Positions 1 through 11,718 of a stretch of 19,577 bases of DNA are shown piece by piece (within the stretch, counting starts at the first letter, position 1; every line of letters starts with the position of its first letter). The stretch spans positions 3,318 through 22,894 of the forward strand of contig JAAAVE010000293.1 in assembly GCA_015679605.1 (NCBI GenBank). The letters run 5' to 3'. The position numbers were made by a program, and so were the translations under genes. The stretch comes from Podila epigama (lineage: Eukaryota; Mortierellomycota; Mortierellomycetes; Mortierellales; Mortierellaceae). Under the pieces are notes generated by a model. That model was not told where the DNA came from. It ran no database searches and was given only the letters and a program-made list of their open reading frames with translations.

Positions 1-29
1 ATAGCCATAGTCCTAGACATTCATCCTAA

Positions 30-2380
<2,351 letters not shown>

Positions 2381-2539
2381 TCGGGAAAGGTTTGGTCCAG
2401 TGATTCAGGTGTAGTTGGTGGTATGGGACAGGGTGAAGGTTGCTTTTCCAAGAATAAAGGAGTCCGAGAGTTGAGATGGTGCTGTACGTGGATGTTAGTG
2501 CGTATGTGTATGCGAACTATGTGAATTATGTGTATTATG

Positions 2540-2578
2540 CGTGTTATGTGTGCGTGTGTGTGTGTGTATGTGTGTATG
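2540..2578. repeat. GT-rich microsatellite
   Basis: Imperfect (GT)n with interspersed AT steps, about 160-200 bp upstream of the disintegrin start codon. On the gene's own strand it reads CA-rich. Confidence 0.8.
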
Positions 2579-2708
2579 AATGTGACAGACAGGCGTTCTT
2601 CAACAGAACCAGAATGTGCAAAAGGAGAGGTATGGTATGAGGTATGAGGTGTATGAGGTATGGTATGGAGGCAAAAAAAAAAGACTAGACGAAGAGATGG
2701 AAAGAGAC

Positions 2709-2726
2709 AAAGAGAGAGAGAGAGAA
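2709..2726. repeat. (AG)n microsatellite
   Basis: An almost pure AG run inside a longer purine-rich stretch (about 2690-2760). On the disintegrin gene's strand it is a CT-rich tract of the kind often found in fungal promoters and 5' UTRs. Confidence 0.8.
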
Positions 2727-2880
2727 TGGTGGAGAAAGAGAAGAGAGACGATGACAATGACCCCACATTCGAAAAGAGACGAAAATAACCCATCGCTATC
2801 ATGTAAGCTACCGGTCCGGTAACCAACTTGTAACCGGGTAACTTTACATTTTGGCGGGTAACTGTCATTGTCGTCTCGTC

Positions 2881-2902
2881 TTTTTTTTTTTTTTTTTTTT
2901 TT
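2881..2902. repeat. Poly-T homopolymer, 22 bases
   Basis: The longest of many A/T homopolymers in the window. It sits in the gene-free region between the disintegrin gene and the MITE-like element. Confidence 0.9.
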
Positions 2903-3373
2903 GCTCAATCTCTATTCTATATCTATTCTCTCTCTCTTTGTCTAGTCTCCTGAGTCCAGTCCCATACCCCGGTTCTGTTAAAGAATGCCTATCTGGCACA
3001 TAACATACAGTCGTCCACACACATTATTCACATACACTTCATACAAATTGTTCACATTCTTGTACGCATTCACATTCTTGTACATATACCCCAATGCCAC
3101 TCCCAAACTCGACCTTTGCCCCTCTGGTAGCCTTTGCCCATCCGCCTGACCTAGTTCGCACCCCAAGCAAACGGTCTTTTTATGTCACCGAGGGCTGGTA
3201 CCAGTCGGGAACGAGCGAGAGCAACCCTTTTTTTATTTTGGCCCTCTGGCACAGATGTGACAATTGACACTCTTGACAAGGAGAAAAACGCTGGCGTTTG
3301 GTGCTCATTCAAAACACATCCTTTTTTTTTTTTTTTAAATCTTCAAGGGTTACTTTTTCTTTTCTCCTAAAAT

Positions 3374-3574
3374 GTATGACAAGAAACCTCCTTCTCCTGA
3401 ACACTCGAAAAATGACGGGGTGCAAATGGAGGCAACCTTTAATATTGTTATTATTGAATGTTACCATGAATCTCTGTCCTCTCATGAACAAATCCAGCTT
3501 CATTTCATAAGAGTGCGTCAAACTACACCCCGTCATTTCATGAGTGTTCAGGAGAAGGAGGTCTCTCGTCAAAC
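3374..3574. mobile_element. MITE-like element with 49-bp terminal inverted repeats
   Basis: The left arm (3374-3422) and the reverse complement of the right arm (3526-3574) match at 43 of 49 positions. The shared core is CCTCCTTCTCCTGAACACTC, followed on both sides by AATGACGGGGTG. Similarity continues weakly outward through TCTCCT, with a small gap. The interior of about 103 bp is AT-rich and codes for nothing credible. Short length, long inverted ends and lack of a transposase fit a non-autonomous DNA transposon (MITE) or its foldback remnant. I could not define a target-site duplication and saw no second copy in this window. The element ends about 200 bp upstream of the tRNA-Ser gene. Confidence 0.6.
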
Positions 3575-3770
3575 AAAGGAGAGAGTTAAAAAAAGAAAAT
3601 CCCCGTTTCTAGTGTTGATGGAACTAATAATGTTGACAAAGAAAAGTGTGTTCAATCAACATCATAAGACATTGATCTCGCATTGCGCCACCAATATTTC
3701 TCCAAAAAACGTGATTTACCCTGTCGGATCGGACGGGATGGACAGTGAAAAAACAAATTTCGCAAAACGA

Positions 3771-3851
3771 GTCGGTTTGGCCGAGCGGTTAAGGCGTGAG
3801 ACTCGAAATCTCATGGGAATTCCCGCGCAGGTTCAAATCCTGCAGCCGACG
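3771..3851 (+). tRNA. tRNA-Ser (anticodon CGA, reads UCG)
   Basis: A class II tRNA without an intron. The acceptor stem pairs GTCGGTT with AGCCGAC (one G-T wobble), followed by discriminator G, as is usual for serine tRNAs. The D-arm contains TGGCCGAGCGGTTAAGGC. The anticodon stem TGAGA/TCTCA encloses the loop CTCGAAA with anticodon CGA at 3804-3806. The long variable arm GGGAATTCCC and the T-arm GCAGG-TTCAAAT-CCTGC follow. The internal B box GGTTCAAATCC is at 3830-3840. CCA is not encoded, as expected for a eukaryotic nuclear gene. Confidence 0.97.
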
Positions 3852-3856
3852 AGATC

Positions 3857-3860
3857 TTTT
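3857..3860 (+). terminator. RNA polymerase III terminator
   Basis: A TTTT run starts 6 bases after the discriminator base of the tRNA-Ser gene, the normal position for a pol III stop. Confidence 0.8.
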
Positions 3861-3887
3861 GCACATTTTCACTTTTGATCCGACAAG

Positions 3888-3895
3888 TCACGTGA
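3888..3895. promoter_or_regulatory. CACGTG palindrome (E-box-like site)
   Basis: The 8-bp palindrome TCACGTGA lies about 135 bp upstream of the methyltransferase start, followed by ATCGATCGAT. CACGTG is the core bound by bHLH factors such as Cbf1. Its use here is inferred from position only. Confidence 0.3.
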
Positions 3896-4029
3896 TCGAT
3901 CGATTCAAATGACAGGTTTGTGTGCTCACAAAACAAGCTTTGCCCAAATATTTTGGAAAAAAAAAAGAGAGAGAAAGAAAGATTGATCCTGCATCTCTCT
4001 CATTCAATTCAACTCGCATCCTCAAAAAA

Positions 4030-4698
4030 ATGTCTCCATCCATATCACCATTGCTCAACTCCGATTGTGGGACACTCCCCACAACCACTAAGCAAGAACA
4101 GGCAGTACCATGTATCCAACACACATCAATCGATCCAATCGCTTTAAAAAGTTTTCAGTTAAAGTACCCAGATTATGATGAGCAAGAGTCCGAGTTCCCG
4201 CTCTGGATCGAGGGCGTTGATACCACTTATGCTCCTTTTATCCCAACCTCCACTCGCAGGGTGCTCATCGCCTTGGATATGGCCAGGATATCAAGCACAG
4301 ATCGTGTCCTTGATGTTGGATCTGGTGACGGCCGCTTCTGCTTCGCTGCTGTCACCTTTTTCCAAGCTCAGCGGGCTATTGGTATCGAGTATGAACAAGA
4401 CCTTGTTGAGAAATCAACTGAATTGGCCAAAGACCTTGTCGATCAGGGTCGTGTTTCCTTCCAAAAGGCGGATCTTACCACGTGGCGTAAATTGGCCACG
4501 ATGCAATCCAAAGAGTGGTCTGTCATCATTGTCTTTCTTTCCCCCGAAGGTGGTACAGATATGGAGGAATGGCTCGTTCAAGAGTTTGAGCGTGGTGTGC
4601 GCATCGTGGCCCTGGTCTTTGATTTGAAGCACCTCAAGGATCTCCACTGTAGCTTAGCAGACGATGAGGAAGGCATCTGGATTTATCAGAAACAATAG
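4030..4698 (+). CDS. Class I SAM-dependent methyltransferase
   Basis: A single exon of 222 aa ending in TAG. I chose the ATG at 4030 because it follows an A-rich leader. An in-frame ATG at 3922 would add 36 lysine-rich residues that look like translated leader. Residues 93-102 carry the SAM-binding motif I, VLDVGSGDGR, and the beta-2 acidic residue is E120 in AIGIE. The preceding YAPFIPTSTRRVLIALDMA resembles the PF(V/I)PT...V...L segment of the FAM173/ATPSCKMT lysine methyltransferases, which act on mitochondrial substrates in animals. That family assignment is tentative. The first 40 residues are low-complexity and no clear targeting signal or membrane span is visible. The substrate is unknown. 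The gene converges on SRR1 with about 109 bp between stop codons. Confidence 0.8.
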   Translation: MSPSISPLLNSDCGTLPTTTKQEQAVPCIQHTSIDPIALKSFQLKYPDYDEQESEFPLWIEGVDTTYAPFIPTSTRRVLIALDMARISSTDRVLDVGSGDGRFCFAAVTFFQAQRAIGIEYEQDLVEKSTELAKDLVDQGRVSFQKADLTTWRKLATMQSKEWSVIIVFLSPEGGTDMEEWLVQEFERGVRIVALVFDLKHLKDLHCSLADDEEGIWIYQKQ

Positions 4699-4709
4699 GG
4701 GCTTTTTTG

Positions 4710-4725
4710 AAAAAAAAAAAAAAAA
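4710..4725. repeat. Poly-A tract in convergent intergenic space
   Basis: Sixteen A residues start 12 bases after the methyltransferase stop codon. The 4699-4807 gap is AT-rich and probably holds the 3' ends of both converging transcripts. Nothing else is seen in it. Confidence 0.7.
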
Positions 4726-4807
4726 TATATTTATGCATTTTAATGCCGAATTATTTTTAAGATTTCATGACTAGGTCAAAATTTCTGTGTGACATGCATT
4801 CATGTTT

Positions 4808-6175
4808 TTAGAGCATCTCAGGGTCTTGTTCGCGACCCTGCAGGTCTACAACTGGTAAAGGTAGTTCTGATGGGAAACAATGGAAAGCAAGATCGTTGAA
4901 GACTGTATTGTCCTCAAACTTGACGGCTGGAAAAGGAGTGACTTTAGCAATTGACAAGGCTGGTAGAATAAATGGAGCTTGCTTTACATAGTGCTTGAAT
5001 GAGGGACTGTGTTGTGTGGATGAAGGTTAGCCATATATTCATTTGCCCATGTTACACGTCACAAAGAAAGGGCGATGCGATACTTACTTTTCATCATACA
5101 TAGTGAATCTGTTTCCAAGAATTAATACTTTGTCCAGCTGCTCCCGTGTCCAATTCGTCTCTAGGACATGAGAGTAGAGACCCTTGGGGCAATGAGGCAT
5201 GTAGAGCAAGGTTCGGTGTAAAATGGGTTGACGTGCTTGTTCATTCACCTTGATGACCTCAATCCCCAATCGCTCTGCAAGGCGCTGATCATAGTCGGTC
5301 ATGATCGGGTCAAAGATGGATATAGAGCCTGATGTCTGTAGATCGGACAAACTCTGGTCAGAACTGTATCTCATCCATAGCAAATTTGTACCATATTTGA
5401 TCCATCTGAACTAACCTTGAGAAAATCTTTCAAACATAGGATGAGGGCAAGCTGAAACTGTGAGTTCCGTGACGACTCTATTGAACCAACACCATAACAT
5501 ATAATGTCCCTGATTTCCTCAAAATCTTTCGAAGCTGGAGTGTCCAAATCTGACTTTGGTGAATTTGGTGAATCAACAGACAGAGTTTTGCCATTGCCGT
5601 CTTCCTCCGTACTTGTATTTGCCTTTAATGAGTCCTCTTTTTGCTTCTGGCAAGGCGGGAAAAGGGTCAACTGCACTAGTTCTGTCAGCATAGAAAACAT
5701 GTACCACAGACATTAGTACGTGTATGTCAAACACAGGCCACTTCGATCTCCTATATCACTACCTACCTTGAAACGCCACGAAAAATTTGGATTGTAGGAG
5801 AGTGGATCTAACAAGGTGTCCACAGGCATTGTGTGAGCTGCTCTAATTCCGCATGATGACGGTTTGCTTCTCCCATGTCGTCCTTTGCACTTACTTTCTA
5901 TCCGATATCATCTCCAAACCCCAGTCAATCGTCCTCGTTTCTGCCTCTAAACACCTGTTTCCCATCATCTTGGCTCTTTGACTGTTCTTTTTGATCTTTG
6001 TAGGCTTCCTACCATTATTCCATCCCGGCAAGTTCGATTGCGGTATCAAGGTAGGCTGAGGTTGTGCCAATGGAGGGGTATTCTGTTGTTTTCTAGGCTT
6101 TGACTTCCTGGTAACAAAGGTGAAAGCCTCTTCTTCCAACGAAGGCTCGTCCGCAACTTCCCTGAATGATGCCAT
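4808..6175 (-). CDS. SRR1: SRR1-like domain protein
   Basis: Five exons: 5895-6175, 5767-5837, 5416-5681, 5088-5335 and 4808-5006, giving 354 aa. The start MASFREVADEP leads into the N-terminal block FTFVTRKSKPRKQ that is typical of the family. The SRR1 domain begins near residue 177 with IICYGVGSIESSRNSQFQL. It continues through IFDPIMTDYDQ, LLYMPHCPKGLYSHVLETNW and VLILGNRFTMYDEN, and ends in a FNDLAFHCFP-type tail. Exon 2 must use the acceptor at 5838: the upstream candidate keeps exon 2 open but runs into a stop at the exon 3 junction. For exon 4 the acceptor at 5336 has a CTGAC branch-point match about 20 bases upstream; the acceptor at 5354 would add six residues. SRR1 proteins affect circadian and heme-related regulation in plants and animals, and the yeast homologue is BER1. 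Their biochemical role is poorly defined. The gene is divergent from INTS4. Confidence 0.87.
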
Positions 6176-6459
6176 ATGTCCAGCCTGATGGAGAGATGAG
6201 ATGTGCAGTTGGAGCGATGAGGAGTTGAATAGCTTTTTGATCAAATCCCAATAAGCAAGTAAGTCTGACTTTGGTTTGCTCAGCCACCAAATAGAAAGAC
6301 CTTGTCCATGCTGTCAAGTGGGCAACTTTCTCGTAAAACCTCCATTGTTCACATTTGCACATTTGCACAAAGAGGACAACGAACCCTCCCATCCTCACAG
6401 AATCGTATTTCTTAAGGTCTTTGTTGCTAAAAAGACGCGCAATAACATTATTTGACACC
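6176..6459. promoter_or_regulatory. Divergent SRR1/INTS4 upstream region
   Basis: 284 bp separate the two start codons. A short direct repeat CACATTTGCACATTTGCAC lies at about 6350-6368. No TATA box is evident. The INTS4 start has the context CACCATGA. Both promoters must be within or next to this interval, so shared control is possible. Confidence 0.5.
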
Positions 6460-9400
6460 ATGAAGAGAGCCATTCCGGATGGCAAACCCATGGGCGGTAG
6501 GGGTAAACAAGCTAGGGGCAATGGTGCTGGCGCCATGGTCGGTGCTGGTTCTCAAACCACTACTCATCACCATTCAGTCCTGTCGCTCCAGCCTTTGGTG
6601 GCTCAAGGGGATGTTAACCCTATGGACACAGCTATGGACGAAGCCGATGAAGAAATGTATAGTGATGGGGACGAGGACGAGGATGAAAGTGAGTCTTCAG
6701 GAGACGACGAGAGTCATGAAGGAGGCCTCCCAACAATTGATGTAAGACCCTCAACGCGACCCTTTTTATCGTTCTCTATGTCAGACCTTGCTATGTTAAA
6801 GCCGCTTGAGACAGTGTATTTACTTTGGTGTTTTCATCATTTGCTTTCTGACCATGCAAATGTAGAGCCTCATCAAAGCATTGGATGCGAAAAAGCTTGG
6901 GCATAGAACCAGGGTATGTTCATTGGAATTAAATGACTCATGACAAGGAAGCAGCAAGTAGACAAAAACCCTAGACTCACAAAACCACCTGGAGATGATT
7001 GTAGGCACTCAAAGAACTACTGAATCGACTATCAGAGCTCTCAAAAGAGGACGCCCTTGGAGTATTGATCGCTGCAAGAAAAAAGTTATACACAGAAAGC
7101 AGCAAGAGCGCAAAAGTAAGTGCTTCACATAGTTATTGAACACTTTGCGCTATGACTTTAGTCTCTTATCATGGACGTAATGATTGACCTTGCCCCATAC
7201 ATGTTTTCTTATCGCCTAGGTCTTGCTTATTCATGTTGTCCAGGCCACACTCGAGATCACGGACGCAGACGGACGAGGGCCGGTGGAGGACCTACTGAAT
7301 CAAGTATGAAAATAAGCTGGCCCATTTTCATTCAAATGTTTTATCATCCATGCAAGAATGCCTAGTATTTACTCGTGTCATTTGAACAATTATAGTTGCA
7401 AGCAGATTCCACCGAGGTCCGAGTACAGGTTTATGACACGATATCGTACATACTCAAGGTACTGTTTGTTCGACATTTATCGTTCATCCATGATATTTAG
7501 CCGTTGCAGATATGTTACATATTTATTAACACCCGTGTTTCGTTCAGATCGGTCGATTACCAGGCCATTCTTTATCCGATATCAACACAATTCGAGGACT
7601 GCTTACAACAGCGATAGCAGGACTCAAGGATCGACATCACAGAATCCGGTCGGCGGTCCTTCAGCTTATTTCTCAATTAGCCCCTGTTCTCAGAGCAGTC
7701 AAGGTGACAAAGTCACCATCGTCTCTCAGCTCTAAAGCAGGCTATTCCCAGCATGATATTCAGATCATCATCAGCAACTATGTCAACGATCCAGAGCCAC
7801 GCGTCAGAATGGTATTGTGATTGGAATTGATGAGGCGAACAAGGATATGTTTCTGTGAACTATGTTTTTTTCTAAAAAAAACATCTTTTTGCTTGTATAT
7901 CTTAGAATGCGCTGAAGGCACTGCTGGATCTTCACCACCAAGGATTTAAGCTCGGATTGTTGATGTACGATGTTGCTATCCTGGGTTTAGGCGATGATTA
8001 TCAAGAGGTTCGATTGCATAGTCTCGAGCTTGTCTTGTAAGTTTTAATGATCGACATATTGATCGAGTCTATTTAAGCTAGAGGAAATATACCAAGACCC
8101 TAACAGGTTCAGTTGACTCCGCATAATAGCATACTCAGCGGCATCTATCCTAACCAGACAGTACAGAATCCGCAAGCAACTGCCTTACAAGCAATGCGAC
8201 TCGTGGACGATGCATTTGTACGGATATGCGATGCTGTCAACGATAGCGTCATGCTTGTTCGGGCCAAGGCACGTCTTCTGACTGTTTTAATATTCACTAA
8301 ACAAGGCAAAAAAAAAAAAATAGACATTAATGGCTGCTCTTACACAAATGCATATACAATCAAATGCAGGCATGTTCGTATCTAGGCAGGTTTCGGTCGG
8401 TGGATTACAAGTTCTTGTCACAGACATTCAGCAAACAAATTATGGCTCGTCTCCGTGTGGATGTCGCCCCTAAAAACTTGACAGCAGGCCCTGCTCAGAA
8501 ATTAGCTCAGGCAAGTTAATGCAACAGTTGACCCCATCTGGACCTACTATCAAAGCCTCTGACTAAAAATGGACATGAAATCTTTGTACTTTTAGAAGGC
8601 AAAACTTATTGCGACTCCAGAGGGAGACCAGGATGTCACAGCAGAGCATGTGAAGCTACTGGATTCTGGAGCTTGTGGCGCGTTTGTTCACGGATTAGAG
8701 GACGAATTTCAAGAAGTCCGAAACGCAGCAATTAGTAAGAAAACAGATTATCCTGGTTCTGGATCGGACGTGAAATGTGCACCGCTTATTGACGATTTTT
8801 TTTTTTTTAACAATAGCATCCATTTGCGAATTGTGCTTGCACAATCCCGAGTTTTCATTACTGGCGGTGGATTACCTTGTTGGTAAGTGGATGCTGTAAA
8901 ATAGCCTTTGACTCTTGGTTACTACGTACTCAGTTCCTGATTGGTTTTAACTCACGTACTTTGCATGAATAGATATGTTCATGGATGATATTGACCATGT
9001 CCGGTTGAACGCACTGACCAGTCTTTGTAAGATTGCGAATAAAGTGCCCATTACATTTGACACGGAGCAGCTCCAGATTGCATTGGGTGTGTTGGAGGAC
9101 GCTGACAGCAATGTGCGCGAGGCAACACACAGACTGATCGAGTAAGTGCTTTTACTACATAAGGCTTCTCAGAATTGAAATGTTGATGCTAACATGGCTA
9201 CCACTAACATGGTGCACTTCTTAGGTCTGTCACAATGGCGACACAAGACGGTATGGTATCCTTCTTAGCGAGCATAGAATCTAACACAAAACGATTCCCT
9301 GAAGACCAGCTCTCCATCTACGTATGTATCAGGGCTGTTGGCCGGCGGCATGGTCCCTTTGTTGGTAAAGAGTTAAAGATGTACATAAGTTCTCTAGCAC

Positions 9401-11602
9401 CTTGGATCACGCTTTGAAAGTATCAATCGCTAACATTGCCAATTCAACTCGACTCGACTTGGTTTTGTTTAATTCGATATTCTTCGATAGGATCGATGGT
9501 CGCTGAAATGCTACATCTGGACAAGATGTTTCTGCCGATTGAAGAAAATGTCGAGGATATGCTCTGTAAGTAAGCATCGATAGAGTCGACTGGCAGGGCA
9601 CAAGATTTGCAAAGTCTGACCAAAGATTTCTTTTTTTTGACTTTACTTTATGTAGATGGCGGACACCTCATCCTCATCTTTAATGCTGCTATTCCAAATC
9701 CCAGTATTCTGAACGAACTCCCCAAATACGCTTTTAAGCACTACACCTACTTGCGGGACAAATACCCCAACTGTTTCCCCGAGCCAAGTGTAAGTGGCAT
9801 CTGTACCAACTACATTTTCATTTTCTCTGTGAGTTCGTAATCTCACTGATATGTATTCGCGAATAGGAGATACCATGCCCTGGTACACAACCCCTGCGGG
9901 ACTTGGCAGAGTCCCTGACTATGACGATTGTACACGCTGACCCAAATGATACTGAGATGGATTCAACCGCGTCTCGTCAAAGGCATGCCAGACGCCAAAT
10001 GCCTCCAAACAGCGGCGTTACATCTGCTTATGAGAGGACCATTGCAGCAATGCGTGTTCAGACTGAAGTGGACGCAGAGAACTTTTATGAAAATGTTCTC
10101 CAGAACATGGATCGAGTCCACATTTTAGCAAGGCAACGTGGCGCCAATTATCGTGCAATTCTTCGAAATCAGATCACCACTTGTAAGCGCGACTTGTATT
10201 ATATTACGAACGTCCATGCCCGGCAAGCACGCGCTGCCGAATTCCTCATTATGTACTTGGATAGCTACGACCTTCTGGTTCAGATACAGGATACTTGCCA
10301 TTTGCCCTCTTTTATCGTGATGGCGCCAATTTTGTCTGCTCAGCTCTTTCGTCTCTCGTACTACATGGACCATGGGTTCTTGGGGCTTGATCCGACTGCC
10401 AGAGTGTCTGTGGGTCATTTTCGTGTCGTGGCGAATCTGGTATGGTTTTTTGGCATGGTCCAAAAGAAAAGCGACAGGGAAGGATCCAAAGCGGGTCTGG
10501 GAGATGTGAATGAGACCAAAGGATACTTGAAAACAATGTTGCAGCAAGCCATCAAGCGTGTGTCGAATTTGCAACTTCAGATGGACCAACCAGAGGTCGA
10601 CCAAGAGAGAATTCAGAAGCACCGTGCTTTGCTCGGCGACATGCGTGTAGCCTTGGTTCGAGCGTTTCAAACCCCAACAACAACCGAGATTATCAAGTTG
10701 ATGAGCAGTATTGTTGTAAGTACATCGCCCATCCATCCTCTGTTTATTTGTTTTATTTGTTTTACACAATTCTGTTGTGTTTGGAAAGGGTAGCTACTCT
10801 GGGTCTCTATCCTCTATTTTAACAAACATCTTTACAATAGAAATTCGTCCCCATGGAACTTGATTTGAGGCATCTCACACTCCAACGAATTACAGCGGAT
10901 ATTAGACGCCCTGTTATGAATAGGGATGTGCCCCTGGATGTGCACCCGTCCTTCCCATTCATGGTTCCTGTAGAAGGCGTTATTCGCAATGTGCGTGATA
11001 CTCAGGGCATTGCTGTACAAGTTACGTTTCCGGGCAATGTGATCCGGTACTATTATCCTCCGTCTGACCATTTCACGCAAATGGAGGATGATGCTGAACG
11101 GCTGATGGATGATGATGATATGGACGGTGATGGATGTGACGATCCGGCTTCGCCCACCTTCACCTTTCGGCTGCGGACTTCAATTGAAATATTTCCAGAT
11201 GCAGCTTGGGGCACAGGTACACCTACTGATCTCCGTTTCACACTCACGCGCGCCTTTCAGCCAGACCTAGTTGAACATGACGAGTTTATTTGCCGATTCG
11301 CGGAGGAAATCACTTTTCAGAACCGTCAACAGGAACAACAGACACGACCTCAAAGCAACGGGAATGACATTTATGGTGAACGTGGTACTTTAGCTGCGGC
11401 TCAAAATGTTACTGGTGCATCCAATTCGATGGTTGCAACGCTTTCAGATGCAGCTTCGTCGCTTTTGGGTCGGATGGGGTATTCAACTTCATCATCGACT
11501 GTTCAGAATCAGCAAAACCAAAGTACACTTGAGATCTCCAAGAGTGTTACTTATTATGTGTCGCGGCGAGCACCCTTTGAAGGACTCGGAACAACGTTGT
11601 AG
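6460..11602 (+). CDS. INTS4: Integrator complex subunit 4 homologue
   Basis: Seventeen exons: 6460-6741, 6866-6913, 7005-7115, 7220-7303, 7396-7458, 7548-7811, 7906-8036, 8130-8268, 8370-8510, 8596-8734, 8817-8882, 8973-9141, 9225-9364, 9491-9565, 9656-9789, 9867-10715 and 10841-11602. All are phase-consistent and give 1198 aa. INTS4 is the HEAT-repeat scaffold that holds the INTS9/INTS11 endonuclease in the Integrator complex, which cleaves nascent RNA at pol II. Diagnostic blocks are DPEPRVRM, RLVDDAFVRICDAV, SGACGAFVHGLEDEFQEVR (from about residue 445), YLVDMFMDDIDHVRLNAL, LILIFNAAIPNPSILNELP and HYTYLRDKYPN. The helical middle is followed by a beta-rich C-terminal part starting at KFVPMELDLRHL. 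A fungal-specific acidic, Gly/Ser-rich N-terminus of about 95 aa precedes the repeats. Introns 8 and 9 have GC donors (AAG|GCACGT and CAG|GCAAGT). The protein is somewhat longer than the roughly 960 aa of animal INTS4. Confidence 0.92.
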
Positions 11603-11718
11603 CTGGAATGTACAAAGCCCGTAAACGAGGTTACTATGTTTTTTATTGTTGTTATTGTTGATGTTATTGTTGATGTTCTTTGAGGATGGGGCTTAAAATA
11701 TTGAATAATGGACTTTTA
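11603..11718. other. Convergent INTS4/ADA2 3' gap with a TTG-type repeat
   Basis: Only 116 bp separate the INTS4 and ADA2 stop codons, so the two 3' UTRs probably overlap. It contains a TTATTGTTGATG 12-mer duplicated in tandem at 11652-11675, within a wider TTATTG-rich run. No gene is seen. Confidence 0.7.

Larger units (their letters stand above)
2381..3365. other. Gene-free, low-complexity upstream region
   Basis: About 1 kb upstream of the disintegrin gene holds no open frame with recognisable protein character. The longer open frames here only translate GT-, GA- and CT-rich repeats. It contains a GT tract, a GA tract, a 22-base poly-T run, three GGTAAC hexamers and a direct repeat with CACATTCTTGTAC twice (about 3053-3081). 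The promoter and 5' UTR of the disintegrin gene must lie here, but no TATA box stands out. Confidence 0.7.

Noticed and set aside
3922-4029. 36-residue N-terminal extension of the methyltransferase
   Set aside because: It reads as A-rich leader with lysine/glutamate runs; the ATG at 4030 has a good A-rich context.
7162-7176. A possible 15-base exon (SLIMD) inside INTS4 intron 3
   Set aside because: It is in phase, but it would require a 43-bp intron, and joining 7115 directly to 7220 gives an ungapped match to the INTS4 consensus.
7862-7884. ATGTTTTTTT/AAAAAAACAT hairpin in INTS4 intron 6
   Set aside because: A short A/T-only stem in an AT-rich intron is easily expected by chance.
8037-8129. 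Apparent frameshift in INTS4 at the exon 7/8 junction
   Set aside because: Acceptors at 8105 and 8111 lead to stops, but the acceptor TAG at 8127-8129 restores the frame and aligns without gaps (ELVFILSGIYP), so no indel or break is needed.
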